A stretch of 64,000 nucleotides of DNA from Leptothermofonsia sp049200465 (GTDB lineage Bacteria > Cyanobacteriota > Cyanobacteriia > Leptolyngbyales > Leptolyngbyaceae). Of the stretch, positions 1 through 8,677 are shown in pieces; the stretch's first letter is position 1; every line of letters starts with the position of its first letter. The stretch is taken from positions 3,100,001 to 3,164,000 of the forward strand of contig NZ_CP120836.1 of NCBI RefSeq assembly GCF_049200465.1, given 5' to 3'. The notes below the pieces were generated by a model. That model made no database searches. It worked only from the letters and a program-made list of their open reading frames with translations, and was not told the DNA's origin. Both the position numbers and the translations under genes were made by a program.

Positions 1-822
1 AAATCCAAAACGACTCCTCCACACAAAACCGGAGTCGGTATTGAGCAAAGGTTGGCAAGTTCGTCGGTTCGTCGCTCACAATCGTCCAGTCCTCACCCCT
101 TTGCTTGTCGTGAGCAAACGCCAGGTAACCTTGGGGTAGGGGTTTGTTCTGCCGACTGATACCGCCTCTGGGAAGTAAACCTGTCCGGGCTGTAACTGTA
201 TCGACGATACTTTGCGCCATTGGTCCTGGTGCTGAAACTGAAACGAACGTTGAATCCGAATCCGAAAATGCCAGCCCAGATTTTCCCGGAGGTATTTCAT
301 CAACTTCCCATCGGCAAACCCTCGGTCTGCCAAAAGGACAATGGCTACATCAGTGGGCAGGAGCCTTTGCGCTTGCCGCAACACCCTTTGAATCGTCCAC
401 AACCTGACGCTATTGCTAGATTGTGCCACTACTCGCCACGCCACAGGAACGGTTCTGCCCCGATACACCACGCCTACCCAGACGATGCAAAAACGATTCC
501 ATACGATGGTCGTGTCGAGGCTGAGGTACAATCGTTCACTGCTCCACTGGGACAAGGCGTGCCCGATGAGGCTGTGATGAGCCCTAACGACATGAATCCG
601 TCGATTGGACAACCATCGACGAAACCGTCGTTGGTGCGACTGGGCAACTTGGGCACGGCTTCTGACATACACGCCAAACCCATTCAGATGCACGTTCTGA
701 CTCTGGATCATTCCGATGATCATCCAACACAGGGTTTGCAGGTGGCGGGCATCTTGCCAATGAATCTCACGTTGACTCTAATAGCGCGACAGCGCATCAT
801 AAAGACGAAAAGTCGGAGGCAT
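1..822 (-). pseudogene. IS4-family transposase, degenerate, truncated by window edge
   Basis: Remnant of a DDE transposase read leftward. The main open stretch (76-723) encodes 'LSLDTT' and 'LLADRGFAD', matching the first two catalytic aspartate regions of IS4-type transposases. Reading on in another frame to base 1 gives 'FAQYRLRFCVEESF', which fits the Y-(2)-R-(3)-E part of the IS4 family YREK signature; the lysine lies outside the window. Two lesions are visible. The natural ATG at 822 is followed after 14 codons by an in-frame TAG at 778-780, and there is a frame change between about 130 and 175. The gene is therefore dead unless rescued by recoding. The terminal inverted repeats could not be identified. 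Confidence 0.8.
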
Positions 823-1027
823 TGATTTAATTGATTTGTGTGGTCACTCATCAGCTTAAATCAGGCTCTACTTCCCTCCTAGCTTTTATTTCATGTCCCT
901 CTCATTTTGTCAGTCAACCAGCTGAGCAACCTCAAAAACTATGAAGCTGGTTGATTATCCTGTTGCGATCGCAGGAAAAACAACGTCAACTTTTACAAGC
1001 CGATCAGCATATTCGCCGATTGCATGA

Positions 1028-1131
1028 TATAGCGGTAGTCATTGTGGTTAGGATGGGGTGCAGGGGTTCCACCCCCGGCTGGGGGCAAAGCCCCCATTCC
1101 TTCTTCTTACAATTAATTGGGTGGAGCTACT
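1028..1131. repeat. Chimeric dispersed GC-rich palindromic repeat
   Basis: Lies in the otherwise empty 823-1150 gap between the IS remnant and the kinase gene. Its left half starts with TATAGCGGTAGTCATTGTGG and matches the reverse complement of the copy at 40320-40410. Its right half ends in ATTAATTGGGTGGAGCTACTT and matches the outer part of the TAAGTAG-ended copy at 42497-42614. The core is a GC-rich hairpin (GGGGTTCCACCCC and GGGGGCAAAGCCCCC). It looks like a recombinant of two related non-coding element families. Confidence 0.7.
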
Positions 1132-1150
1132 TGGTTGGGTTCGAACCGGA

Positions 1151-3034
1151 TTAATATCCCAACTCTTCCCTTGCCTGTTGCCGTAAAGCACGGGCATTTG
1201 TAGCATTGGGCTGAATTTGCAGAGCTTTATCTAAAGATGAGATTGCCTGGTCAAACCGTCCCAGGTTCCACAGGGCTGCCCCCCGGATACTCCAGGCTTC
1301 GGCAGAGTTGCGGTTAAGGGCGATCGCCTGATCCAACGCATCAATTGCTTCCACTGATCGCCCCACTTCCTGAAGGGCACTGCCCCAATCTAACCAGGCA
1401 GCGGCAAAATCAGGTTTCAGAACCGTTGCCTCCTCAAACAGTCGCAAAGCCTCCAGGATTTGCTCTTGCTGTCGGAGTGCCTTTCCCTTACTCCACAGAG
1501 CCTCGGCATAATCGGGATTCAGGTCAAGGGCATCATTACAGGCAACAACTGCTGCATCTGGTTGTTTCAATCCATTCAGACTCTCACATTGTCCCCAGTA
1601 AGCCTGGGCATTATTGGGTTGCAGTTGAATCACCTGTTTGTAATGATTCAATGCCTGCTGATATTGCTTTTGTTGCCGCAGCCGCTCAGCCTCTTTCAGC
1701 AATGTGGCGGTTTTCTGTTCAGGAGAGAGGGGGAGAGTGGACGGAGAAACTGAAGGTTTGGGCGTCACTGAGCCCTTAAGAGATGAACGAGAGGGGACTT
1801 TGGGCGCTTCAGAAGGCTTTTGTACTGGATTCTGGACTAAATTGGGTTTGTTCAATAGCACAGCAACCCCTGCGATCGCTAAACCACTCACCAGGGCAAC
1901 CCCTCGTCCAGGGAACTTTTCCAGCCATTTAAAGCCCTGCCCCTTGAGCATTGACCAGCCTGATTTCTGCCCCCCCTGCTTCTGATCTACCGCATGGACA
2001 GAAGAAATTTCTTCGCCATACATCAGCGTTTCAGCCTGTGGGTAGGTGGCCACCATATCACCCGTCAGATTGGTGGTGCCCATTTCCCTCTGAGTCGAGT
2101 CCGTTTCCAGCACCATTGATTTTGCCTGTTCTGCTGAGTCAGCATCGGCGGCCTTTGACGCCTCTACTAACGCAAGTAGCCTGGGTGGCAGGTTTTGTAG
2201 AGCTTCCAGGGCTTCGACGGCGGTTGGAAAGCGATCACGAAAGTCATAATAGACCATGTGATCGAGCACTTCGGCAAATTCAGGACTGACATTTGGGGCA
2301 TGCACTCGCCAATCCAGTTCGCCGGTTGCCGCATCTTCATCCAGTTGTTTGGGTAACACCCCAGTCAATGCCTGAATTCCCACCATACCAATGGCATAGA
2401 CATCACTACAAAAGCGAGGCTTACCCGCCAATTGCTCATTCGAGATATAACCATGGGTACCAACGGCGATGGTAGAATCAGCGATTTCAGAGTCGGGGTC
2501 TGCCATTTGCAAACTCACTTGCTTCACCGCCCCAAAGTCAATCAGCACCAGCCTGTTATCCTTCTGACGACGAATGAGATTGGCAGGCTTAATGTCGCGG
2601 TGAATCACATTTTGTTGATGGACAAACGCCATAATCTCCAGAATGTCGTAGATTAAAGCGATAACGCGCTCTTCTGCCCAGGGCTTACCCTTTACAATCT
2701 GCCAGGTGAGCGGTTCTCCTTCAATAAACTCCTGAACAAGATAAAATTCTTGATTTTCCTCAAAGTGGGCATACAGTGTTGGGATTTGGTCATGCTTCCC
2801 CAACTGATAAAGGACCCTCGCTTCCGTATCAAATAGGCGTCTTGCCGTTTTCAAATGCTTTGGATCGTGGGTCTTAGCCAGCAACCGCTTGACCACACAG
2901 CGAGGGCATCCTGGCAGGTGCAGATCCTGTGCCAGAAATGATTGACCAAACCCGCCAACCCCTAGCTGGTTAACAAGTTTGTACCGTTTACCAACGATAC
3001 GGGTTGAATTGTCCTCTTCAAACAAGGGGTTCAT
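1151..3034 (-). CDS. Serine/threonine protein kinase with C-terminal TPR repeats
   Basis: Hanks-type kinase of 627 residues. The glycine loop is at about residues 24-31 (GVGGFG), the ATP-binding lysine at about 49 in 'CVVKRL', the catalytic loop 'HRDIKPANL' at 145-153 and the DFG motif in 'LIDFGAVK' at 166-168, so all key residues are present. A transmembrane helix at about 378-394 separates the cytoplasmic kinase from a Pro/Ser-rich linker and about five TPR units (440-627), which probably form an extracytoplasmic protein-binding module. This arrangement is common among cyanobacterial kinases. The substrate is unknown. The gene is divergent from the c-di-GMP gene at 3245, with about 210 bp between them. 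Confidence 0.93.
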   Translation of the reverse strand: MNPLFEEDNSTRIVGKRYKLVNQLGVGGFGQSFLAQDLHLPGCPRCVVKRLLAKTHDPKHLKTARRLFDTEARVLYQLGKHDQIPTLYAHFEENQEFYLVQEFIEGEPLTWQIVKGKPWAEERVIALIYDILEIMAFVHQQNVIHRDIKPANLIRRQKDNRLVLIDFGAVKQVSLQMADPDSEIADSTIAVGTHGYISNEQLAGKPRFCSDVYAIGMVGIQALTGVLPKQLDEDAATGELDWRVHAPNVSPEFAEVLDHMVYYDFRDRFPTAVEALEALQNLPPRLLALVEASKAADADSAEQAKSMVLETDSTQREMGTTNLTGDMVATYPQAETLMYGEEISSVHAVDQKQGGQKSGWSMLKGQGFKWLEKFPGRGVALVSGLAIAGVAVLLNKPNLVQNPVQKPSEAPKVPSRSSLKGSVTPKPSVSPSTLPLSPEQKTATLLKEAERLRQQKQYQQALNHYKQVIQLQPNNAQAYWGQCESLNGLKQPDAAVVACNDALDLNPDYAEALWSKGKALRQQEQILEALRLFEEATVLKPDFAAAWLDWGSALQEVGRSVEAIDALDQAIALNRNSAEAWSIRGAALWNLGRFDQAISSLDKALQIQPNATNARALRQQAREELGY

Positions 3035-3159
3035 TGCTCGGTTGATCCATTCCAGCTCTATAAGATAACGCGATAAACCTCTGATTAATATTCAGGTAGA
3101 TGAAACTAAAGCTGCCCACGATAATTCTAATGATAGTGTTGAATAATACGCCGCTTGTG

Positions 3160-3188
3160 TTGCAATTGGGCAGAATTGTTGCTAATTT
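3160..3188 (+). promoter_or_regulatory. Candidate sigma-70 promoter for the GGDEF-EAL gene
   Basis: TTGCAA (3160-3165) and TAATTT (3183-3188) are separated by 17 bases, in the divergent spacer about 57 bases upstream of the 3245 start. The -10 box is a weak match, so this is a suggestion by pattern only. Confidence 0.28.
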
Positions 3189-3244
3189 CCTTTGCGCTGG
3201 GCATTCTAAAAAAATGACCCCCAGCGAAATTTCCATGGTTTCAA

Positions 3245-5521
3245 ATGGTTTTATTTCCCCAGAACGATCATCGATTCGCTAAAGCCATTGCTGAATTAGG
3301 GCAGCAGGCTTTCGTTGAAGCAAATCTCTCTTCGTTCCTGGATACTGTTGTCACAGGCGTTACTGACACTTTGAAGGTAGATTCCGTGGAAGTTCTGGAG
3401 ACAGTTCCAGACGATGTGACATCAGAACCAGGGGAAAGAGCCGCAATCAATGGGGTAGAGCAGATAGCCATTGAGCCTGGATCGCAGGTGGAGTACCTCC
3501 TTCAAACCCTTGAGCCAGTAGTAATTGAAAACCTGGGGCAGGAAACCCGCTTCTTACCGGCTAAAAGGCTTCGCGATCGCGGCATTGTCAGCAGCCTCAG
3601 CGTATTGATTCCCAATGGAGCCAAACCGTCTGGCATTCTCAACATCTACTCCATGACCCAGCGCTGCTTCACGGAAGAAGAGATCTTATTTGTTCAAGCC
3701 GTTGCCAATCTGGTTGCAGCATCGCTTCAGCAACAGCAGGCAGAGGCTGCCAGGCAAACTCAGCGGGAGTTAGAAGCTGAGGTCCTCAGACTTAGCCGTG
3801 TGGAAGCGGTTCTGCGCCAGAGCGAAGAGCGCTATGCAGTCATTGCCAATGCCGCCAATGATGGCGTTTGGGACTGGAACCTAGAAACTAACGAAGTTTA
3901 TTTCTCTTCTCGCTGGAAAGCCATGCTCGGCTATCAGGAGGGCGATGTTGGAAACCGGGTGGAGGATTGGTTCTATCGCCTGCATCCGGAGGACCGCGAC
4001 CTGGTTAAGCAGGAGGTGAGGCGTCACTGTGAAGAGTTCACCTCCTGTTTTGAAAGCCAGTATCGCCTGTTACACCAAGATGGAACCTACCGTTGGATGC
4101 TGAGCCGGGGGTTGGCAATTCGAGACATTTCAGGAAAAGCTTACCGTTTAGTGGGCTCACAAACCGATATTACGGCTCACAAAATTGGTGAAGAGCAGCT
4201 ACTCTTCAATGCTCTACACGATGGTTTAACGGGGTTAGCGAACCGCACGCTGTTTATGGAACGGCTACAGCATGCGATCGCCCTCTCGAAACGACATGGA
4301 ACCTATCGGTTTGCGGTTGTTTTCCTGGATCTAGATCGGTTTAAGGTCATTAACGACAGCCTGGGGCACATTGCCGGAGATCAACTCCTGATTACAATTG
4401 CTCATCGCATCAAAGGATGCTTTCGTTCCAGCGACACCTGCGCTCGTCTGGGAGGAGACGAGTTTGCCATTTTGCTGGAATATGTTCAAGACGGCACAGA
4501 AGTCATCAAAGTAGTTGAACGAATGCAGCAGGTATTGAAAACGCCATTTGCCTTGAATGGACAGGAAATTTTTGCCAACGCCAGCATAGGTATTATTCTC
4601 AGCACCGCCAACTACGAAAAACCTGAGGATGTGATTCGAGATGCGGATACAGCAATGTATCGGGCTAAAGCAAAGGGGAGAGGGCGTTATGAAGTTTTTA
4701 CTCAAGAAATGCACGAACATGCCGTATCGCTCTTGCAATTAGAAACCAACCTGCGAAAAGCCATTGAGCGGCAAGAATTCTTGGTGCACTACCAACCTGT
4801 TGTTGAGCTACGAACAGGCAAAATCACCGGGTTTGAGGCGCTGGTCCGCTGGCAACATCCTGAGCGGGGGTTAATTTCTCCGACTGAATTTATTCCGGTT
4901 GCTGAAGAAACAGGGCTGATCCTACCCATCGGTCAGTGGGTGCTGCACGAATCCTGTAAACAGATGAAGCTGTGGCAACAGCAATATCCCTTCAATCCGC
5001 CCTTAACAATTAGCGTTAACATTTCCCGGAGGCAGTTTTCCCAACCCGATCTGATTCAACAGATTGAGAAGATTTTGCAGGAAACCAGGCTGGAACCTCG
5101 CTGTTTGAAGCTAGAAATCACTGAGAGCGCCATTATGGAGGACACAGTTTTGGCAACCAATTTGATGAAGGAGATCAAGACGCTCGGTGTTCAGTTAGTG
5201 ATGGATGACTTTGGGACGGGGTACTCTTCTTTAAGCCATCTTCACCTATTTCCAATTGATACGTTGAAGATCGATCCTTCTTTCGTGCACAAGGCAGACA
5301 CAGACCTTGAGAAGGTCGAAATTATTCGCACAGTCATCTCGCTGGCATGGAATTTAGGGATTGATGTCGTGGCTGAGGGCATTGAAACGAAACGACAAAT
5401 GTCTCAGCTCAAGTTGCTAAAGTGCGACCTGGCTCAGGGGTATTTATTTTCACGACCTTTAACGGGCGATGCAGCCACAGTCTTTCTGGAACAAGAGGCA
5501 GGTTTGGGTTCTCAACGCTGA
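3245..5521 (+). CDS. GAF-PAS-GGDEF-EAL cyclic-di-GMP signalling protein
   Basis: A 758-residue sensor enzyme without obvious membrane segments. A GAF-like domain (about 25-165) is followed by a helical linker, a PAS/PAC domain (about 195-313), a diguanylate cyclase domain (about 320-485) and an EAL phosphodiesterase domain (about 495-750). The cyclase active site GGDEF (403-407) is intact, and an RxxD product-inhibition site lies five residues before it (394-397). The EAL motif (531-533 in 'FEALVRW') and the later 'DDFGTGYSSL' are also intact, so both c-di-GMP synthesis and breakdown are possible; which dominates cannot be told from sequence. It is close to the exopolysaccharide island, a usual c-di-GMP target in bacteria, but that link is inference. 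The ATG at 3245 has no clear Shine-Dalgarno. Confidence 0.95.
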   Translation: MVLFPQNDHRFAKAIAELGQQAFVEANLSSFLDTVVTGVTDTLKVDSVEVLETVPDDVTSEPGERAAINGVEQIAIEPGSQVEYLLQTLEPVVIENLGQETRFLPAKRLRDRGIVSSLSVLIPNGAKPSGILNIYSMTQRCFTEEEILFVQAVANLVAASLQQQQAEAARQTQRELEAEVLRLSRVEAVLRQSEERYAVIANAANDGVWDWNLETNEVYFSSRWKAMLGYQEGDVGNRVEDWFYRLHPEDRDLVKQEVRRHCEEFTSCFESQYRLLHQDGTYRWMLSRGLAIRDISGKAYRLVGSQTDITAHKIGEEQLLFNALHDGLTGLANRTLFMERLQHAIALSKRHGTYRFAVVFLDLDRFKVINDSLGHIAGDQLLITIAHRIKGCFRSSDTCARLGGDEFAILLEYVQDGTEVIKVVERMQQVLKTPFALNGQEIFANASIGIILSTANYEKPEDVIRDADTAMYRAKAKGRGRYEVFTQEMHEHAVSLLQLETNLRKAIERQEFLVHYQPVVELRTGKITGFEALVRWQHPERGLISPTEFIPVAEETGLILPIGQWVLHESCKQMKLWQQQYPFNPPLTISVNISRRQFSQPDLIQQIEKILQETRLEPRCLKLEITESAIMEDTVLATNLMKEIKTLGVQLVMDDFGTGYSSLSHLHLFPIDTLKIDPSFVHKADTDLEKVEIIRTVISLAWNLGIDVVAEGIETKRQMSQLKLLKCDLAQGYLFSRPLTGDAATVFLEQEAGLGSQR

Positions 5522-5569
5522 CACCAAGGCGCCTCTTTCCCATCACATTGCAAGTGCTAACTGTTCTGC

Positions 5570-6163
5570 TTACTCAGATTTCGACCGTCTCCGTCTTCTT
5601 GTTGTTGTAGAAGCCGTCGGCTTTTCAGATGATGATTTACGAGTACGGGTTAATCCTGCACGGGTCGTGCTTTCGGGTTGAGCATCGGCTGCAACCGATT
5701 TTCTTCTTCCTCGTCTTGGCTTGGTCGGGGCGGGCTCTACTCCATTAGTGGCGGTTTCTGTCAGTTCTGGGGTGGTGATCGCAGAAGATTTGGCTTCCGA
5801 ATCATCTTCACCTTTTGCGTTATTGGAGGATGAAGATTGGTCCGCCGCCGCTGATTTAGTTGATCGCCGGGGCCGTCTGGTTGTGGTTTTGCCTGCCTGC
5901 CGCCGACCAGAAGGAGCATAATTTTTCAGCGTCAGAGCGCTAATTTTAATGCCCTTATCTGAGAGCATCTTGGCAACATCATCATAGCTGTAACCCTTTG
6001 CAAGGGCGGCTCTGATGGGTTCCCGCATCTGTTCAACGGCTTCTCGCAAGGATAGGTCTTCTTTAGTTTTTTCGGGTAAGTCTTGCAGGAAGGCAATCGC
6101 ATGACCAACCGTTTCTTGTTTCACGAGAGTTGATTTAGGGCGCTTGCGTGTTGTTGCTGCCAT
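5570..6163 (-). CDS. Basic, low-complexity protein with putative helix-turn-helix N-terminus
   Basis: 197 residues, function unknown. Residues 1-100 are ordered-looking: 'AIAFLQDLPEKTKEDLSLRE' and then 'ALAKGYSYDDVAKMLSDKGI', which resembles the helical DNA-binding regions of small plasmid and replicon proteins where a degenerate HTH scores 'gyS...vAk.L...Gi'. The C-terminal half is Ser/Thr/Lys/Arg-rich and has AT-hook-like clusters (RRPRRS, PRRGRRKS, RRRRRS). The composition suggests nucleic-acid binding. It is convergent with the GGDEF-EAL gene, with 48 bp between the stops. The DNA-binding role is inference. Confidence 0.75.
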   Translation of the reverse strand: MAATTRKRPKSTLVKQETVGHAIAFLQDLPEKTKEDLSLREAVEQMREPIRAALAKGYSYDDVAKMLSDKGIKISALTLKNYAPSGRRQAGKTTTRRPRRSTKSAAADQSSSSNNAKGEDDSEAKSSAITTPELTETATNGVEPAPTKPRRGRRKSVAADAQPESTTRAGLTRTRKSSSEKPTASTTTRRRRRSKSE

Positions 6164-6558
6164 CGGAGTTCACTTAGTGATGAAAAGTACTTGTTTAATT
6201 CTATGCTTTAAACTCCAAAGTGAAGCTGATTTTTAGTTGCTGTTGTCACTTTATTACAAACAGAAGTTCAACAAAGTTCAAACTGGGTTTAAAGCGACCG
6301 ATTTTGTCTCACGTTTTTGTCTCACCCGGCCACCTGTTGATGTGCCAAATTGGTTGGATGCGATCGCGGTAGAGATGTAGAGCCAGAGCTTACAAATCCA
6401 TGGTGTTGATTTACCCTCTGTAAGAAGTAAGTTTTTACCACAACCCAACCGCTGCGCCTCCTCTATATCTATATAGATTGTTGTCTGTATGGTCTGGAAA
6501 TAGAATTTGGGTGAAGGCAATGACTTGCGCTTCGAGTTGAGCTTGAAGTTTACTGTGA
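6164..6558. other. Gene-free interval
   Basis: 395 bases with no convincing gene. An 80-codon frame (6278-6520, minus) has no family resemblance and no ribosome-binding site that I can see. Short direct repeats are present (TTTTGTCTCAC twice at about 6300-6326). No hairpin stands out. Confidence 0.5.
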
Positions 6559-6888
6559 CTAGTCTAATTGGTAGAGAACCTGTACCTGATTTCCACTAGA
6601 GGTATCATCAACTGGATAAACCCCTGATGGCGGACTGCTTCTCTCCGGTCTAACCAACAGTTCAACATTCCGATCAATCTGTATTCTGTTTTCATTGGTT
6701 GTTGGAGAACCGCTAATCACACCAGTTGGTGAATCAGGAGCAGTGTTAGACTCGGAAGTTTGAATCGACCGTTCCTGCAATCCTCCCAGGTCAGCAGATG
6801 AACCAATTGGAGTTGACTGAGCAAACCTGGCAGCAGGCAAACTGATCAGAAATGCAATGGTACCCACGATCGCAAATGCTCGATGCAT
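6559..6888 (-). CDS. Small secreted protein of unknown function
   Basis: 109 residues starting with a typical signal peptide: charged N-terminus 'MHR', hydrophobic core 'AFAIVGTIAFLISL', small residues and a likely cut near 'ARFAQ'. The mature part is Ser/Thr/Asn/Pro-rich without recognisable motifs. AGGAG lies about nine bases before the ATG at 6888, which supports this start. It precedes the Wza-like gene's STRR spacer on the same strand. Function is unknown; a periplasmic or surface location is inferred from the signal peptide. Confidence 0.65.
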   Translation of the reverse strand: MHRAFAIVGTIAFLISLPAARFAQSTPIGSSADLGGLQERSIQTSESNTAPDSPTGVISGSPTTNENRIQIDRNVELLVRPERSSPPSGVYPVDDTSSGNQVQVLYQLD

Positions 6889-6974
6889 AATGGTACTCCT
6901 GACAACTCTTCTTTTACGTCTATTATGACAACCTTATCAAAGGTTGGTTCATCGCTTTAGAATCACTTTGACAT

Positions 6975-7205
6975 GACAGAGGAGTGGATGGGGTTTGAGG
7001 CAGGCAACAGAGTGAAGGGTGGAGGGGTAGAGCGGTAGATGAGTGGATGAGTGATGGAGTGATAGGGTGAAAGTCAGTTGTTAGTAGGGGACTGGTTGTT
7101 AGTTATTAATGAAGTGTGAGGTAAACAGTCAAAACCCATCTACCCATCCACCCTCCCACTCATCCACCCTTCCATTCCATCACTCCATCACTTCCGCTTC
7201 TCTAC
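6975..7205. repeat. Heptanucleotide-type short tandem repeats (STRR)
   Basis: The 325-bp gap between 6888 and 7214 is mostly a run of degenerate short repeats built from GTGGATGAGT-like units on one side and their complement (CATCCACCC-like units) on the other. The two blocks face each other and could fold into an imperfect long hairpin. The same word type recurs at about 17172-17345, 18600-18652 and 60330-60390. This is the kind of 7-bp repeat known from filamentous cyanobacteria. Confidence 0.7.
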
Positions 7206-7213
7206 CCCTAAAT

Positions 7214-8677
7214 CTAAAAGCCTAATAGCCTGATCAAACCCAATACTCCGGTAACTGGAGAAAGAAAGCTACCGAGGGTATCTGTAATTCCTGCGATGGT
7301 TGATTTGCCTACAATGATTGTGTCATTGTTGCGCAGTGCTGGATTTGTTTCGTCGTTAATGCCTTTGGAGAAGTCAACGCCGATCGCCCGTTGAGATACG
7401 GTGCCGTTGGGATTGAGACGAATAAATGTGACAGACTGCTTTCTGGCACGGGCATTAAATCCACCAGCGGCTAACAGTGCTTGATTGAGTGGTGTATTCG
7501 GTGGAACTTCAACGGGGCCTGGCTTCACCACTTCACCAACCACATTTACTGTAATTTTGCCGGGGGCAAAACTGGCTGAAGCAAGTTTCGTAGCTTCACT
7601 GGGGCTTAGCGCGGTAGCGGTTGGGATCACAATTGTATCCCCATCCTGAAGGGGCAAATCCTGGCGCAAATCACCAGACTGAAGCAATTGCCAGAAGTCG
7701 ATCTTGATAGATTGTTCTGGGCCTGTTTTGGTCATTCGCCGCACCTGGATGTTGCGAATGTCAGCCGATTGAGTGATTCCACCTGCGGTTTGAATCGCCT
7801 GCGTTACTGTAGGAATTTGAACATTGGGTGCTCCAGAGCCAGCCCCTGCTACAGGTTCTTCTGGTTTCTCGGTGAGTGTGTAAGGACCGGGGCGATTCAC
7901 CTCTCCCACAACGGCAATTCGCAAGGGACGGTTGGTGACGACGGCAAAATTCGTAGAGGCTAATTGGCGTGCTTCATCTAAATTGGCGCTGGTAGTGGAT
8001 GGAATAAAGATGCTATCACCATCCCGTAATCGTAGATCTTGTTGAATATCACCTGACTGGATTAGTTGAACCAGATCAACTTTGATGGTTTCATTGCCAC
8101 CTGAATTGATAGGTCGTTGACGGCGAATTTCTACCTGACGAATGTCGGCGGCTTGAGTCGTACCGCCTGCCAGTTTGATCAGGCGCGTCACAATTGGAAC
8201 GTTGGTATTGTCACCTGTTGCCGTTGCCGGAACGGTATAGGAACCGGGGCGGTTAACTTCGCCTGCGATCGCGATCGTAATCGGACGGGCTGCGAGCAAG
8301 CTAATAGTAATGATGGGGCGAGTCAGATAATCCCGATATTGGGAGGCGATTGCCTCGGAAGCTTGCTTCAGTGTTTGGCCCTGCACGGCAACTGCACCAA
8401 TTTGGGGCAAATTAACAGTGCCATTGGGTAAAACCTGATATTCACCCGTGTATTCTGGCACGCTAAAAAAATCAATTTTCACGCGATCGCCCGGTCCTAA
8501 TAAGTAACCGTCCTCTGTTCCCGCAGGAGTTAAATTCTGCGGGGATGGCATAGTCTTTTCTGGTACGCCTGCCAGTGCAAGCGGGGACAGAGGAATAACC
8601 CCCAGCAAGCCAGTCAGTAGCAGCCGGGTTGTCACTGATGGAAGGTTTGAAATGACTTGAAGCTTGATTGAAGGCAT
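7214..8677 (-). CDS. Wza-like polysaccharide export protein with SLBB domains
   Basis: 487 residues. A signal-like N-terminus ('LLLTGLLGVIPLSPLALA', about 19-36) without a lipobox cysteine is followed by the polysaccharide export domain (about 55-130: 'GYLLGPGDRVKI', 'VLPNGTVNLPQIG', 'LTRPIITISL'). Three SLBB-type segments follow, each beginning with a 'I.V.GEVNRPGxY'-like strand (about 135, 253 and 375). A hydrophobic C-terminus 'VTGVLGLIRLLGF' ends the protein. Proteins of this family form the outer-membrane or periplasmic exit for Wzy- and ABC-dependent polysaccharides with a Wzc-type partner, here encoded at 11034. It is transcribed away from the rest of the island. Confidence 0.92.
   Translation of the reverse strand: MPSIKLQVISNLPSVTTRLLLTGLLGVIPLSPLALAGVPEKTMPSPQNLTPAGTEDGYLLGPGDRVKIDFFSVPEYTGEYQVLPNGTVNLPQIGAVAVQGQTLKQASEAIASQYRDYLTRPIITISLLAARPITIAIAGEVNRPGSYTVPATATGDNTNVPIVTRLIKLAGGTTQAADIRQVEIRRQRPINSGGNETIKVDLVQLIQSGDIQQDLRLRDGDSIFIPSTTSANLDEARQLASTNFAVVTNRPLRIAVVGEVNRPGPYTLTEKPEEPVAGAGSGAPNVQIPTVTQAIQTAGGITQSADIRNIQVRRMTKTGPEQSIKIDFWQLLQSGDLRQDLPLQDGDTIVIPTATALSPSEATKLASASFAPGKITVNVVGEVVKPGPVEVPPNTPLNQALLAAGGFNARARKQSVTFIRLNPNGTVSQRAIGVDFSKGINDETNPALRNNDTIIVGKSTIAGITDTLGSFLSPVTGVLGLIRLLGF

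Noticed and set aside
1136..1153. GGTTCGAACC, resembling a tRNA T-loop
   Set aside because: No matching acceptor, D- or anticodon arm can be drawn upstream or downstream; it overlaps the end of the kinase gene.
6278..6520. 80-codon frame on the minus strand
   Set aside because: No ribosome site, no family resemblance and random-looking composition, in AT-rich spacer.
6975..7205. CRISPR-like array
   Set aside because: Units are short, degenerate and without unique spacers of constant length; they are STRR repeats, and no cas genes are present.
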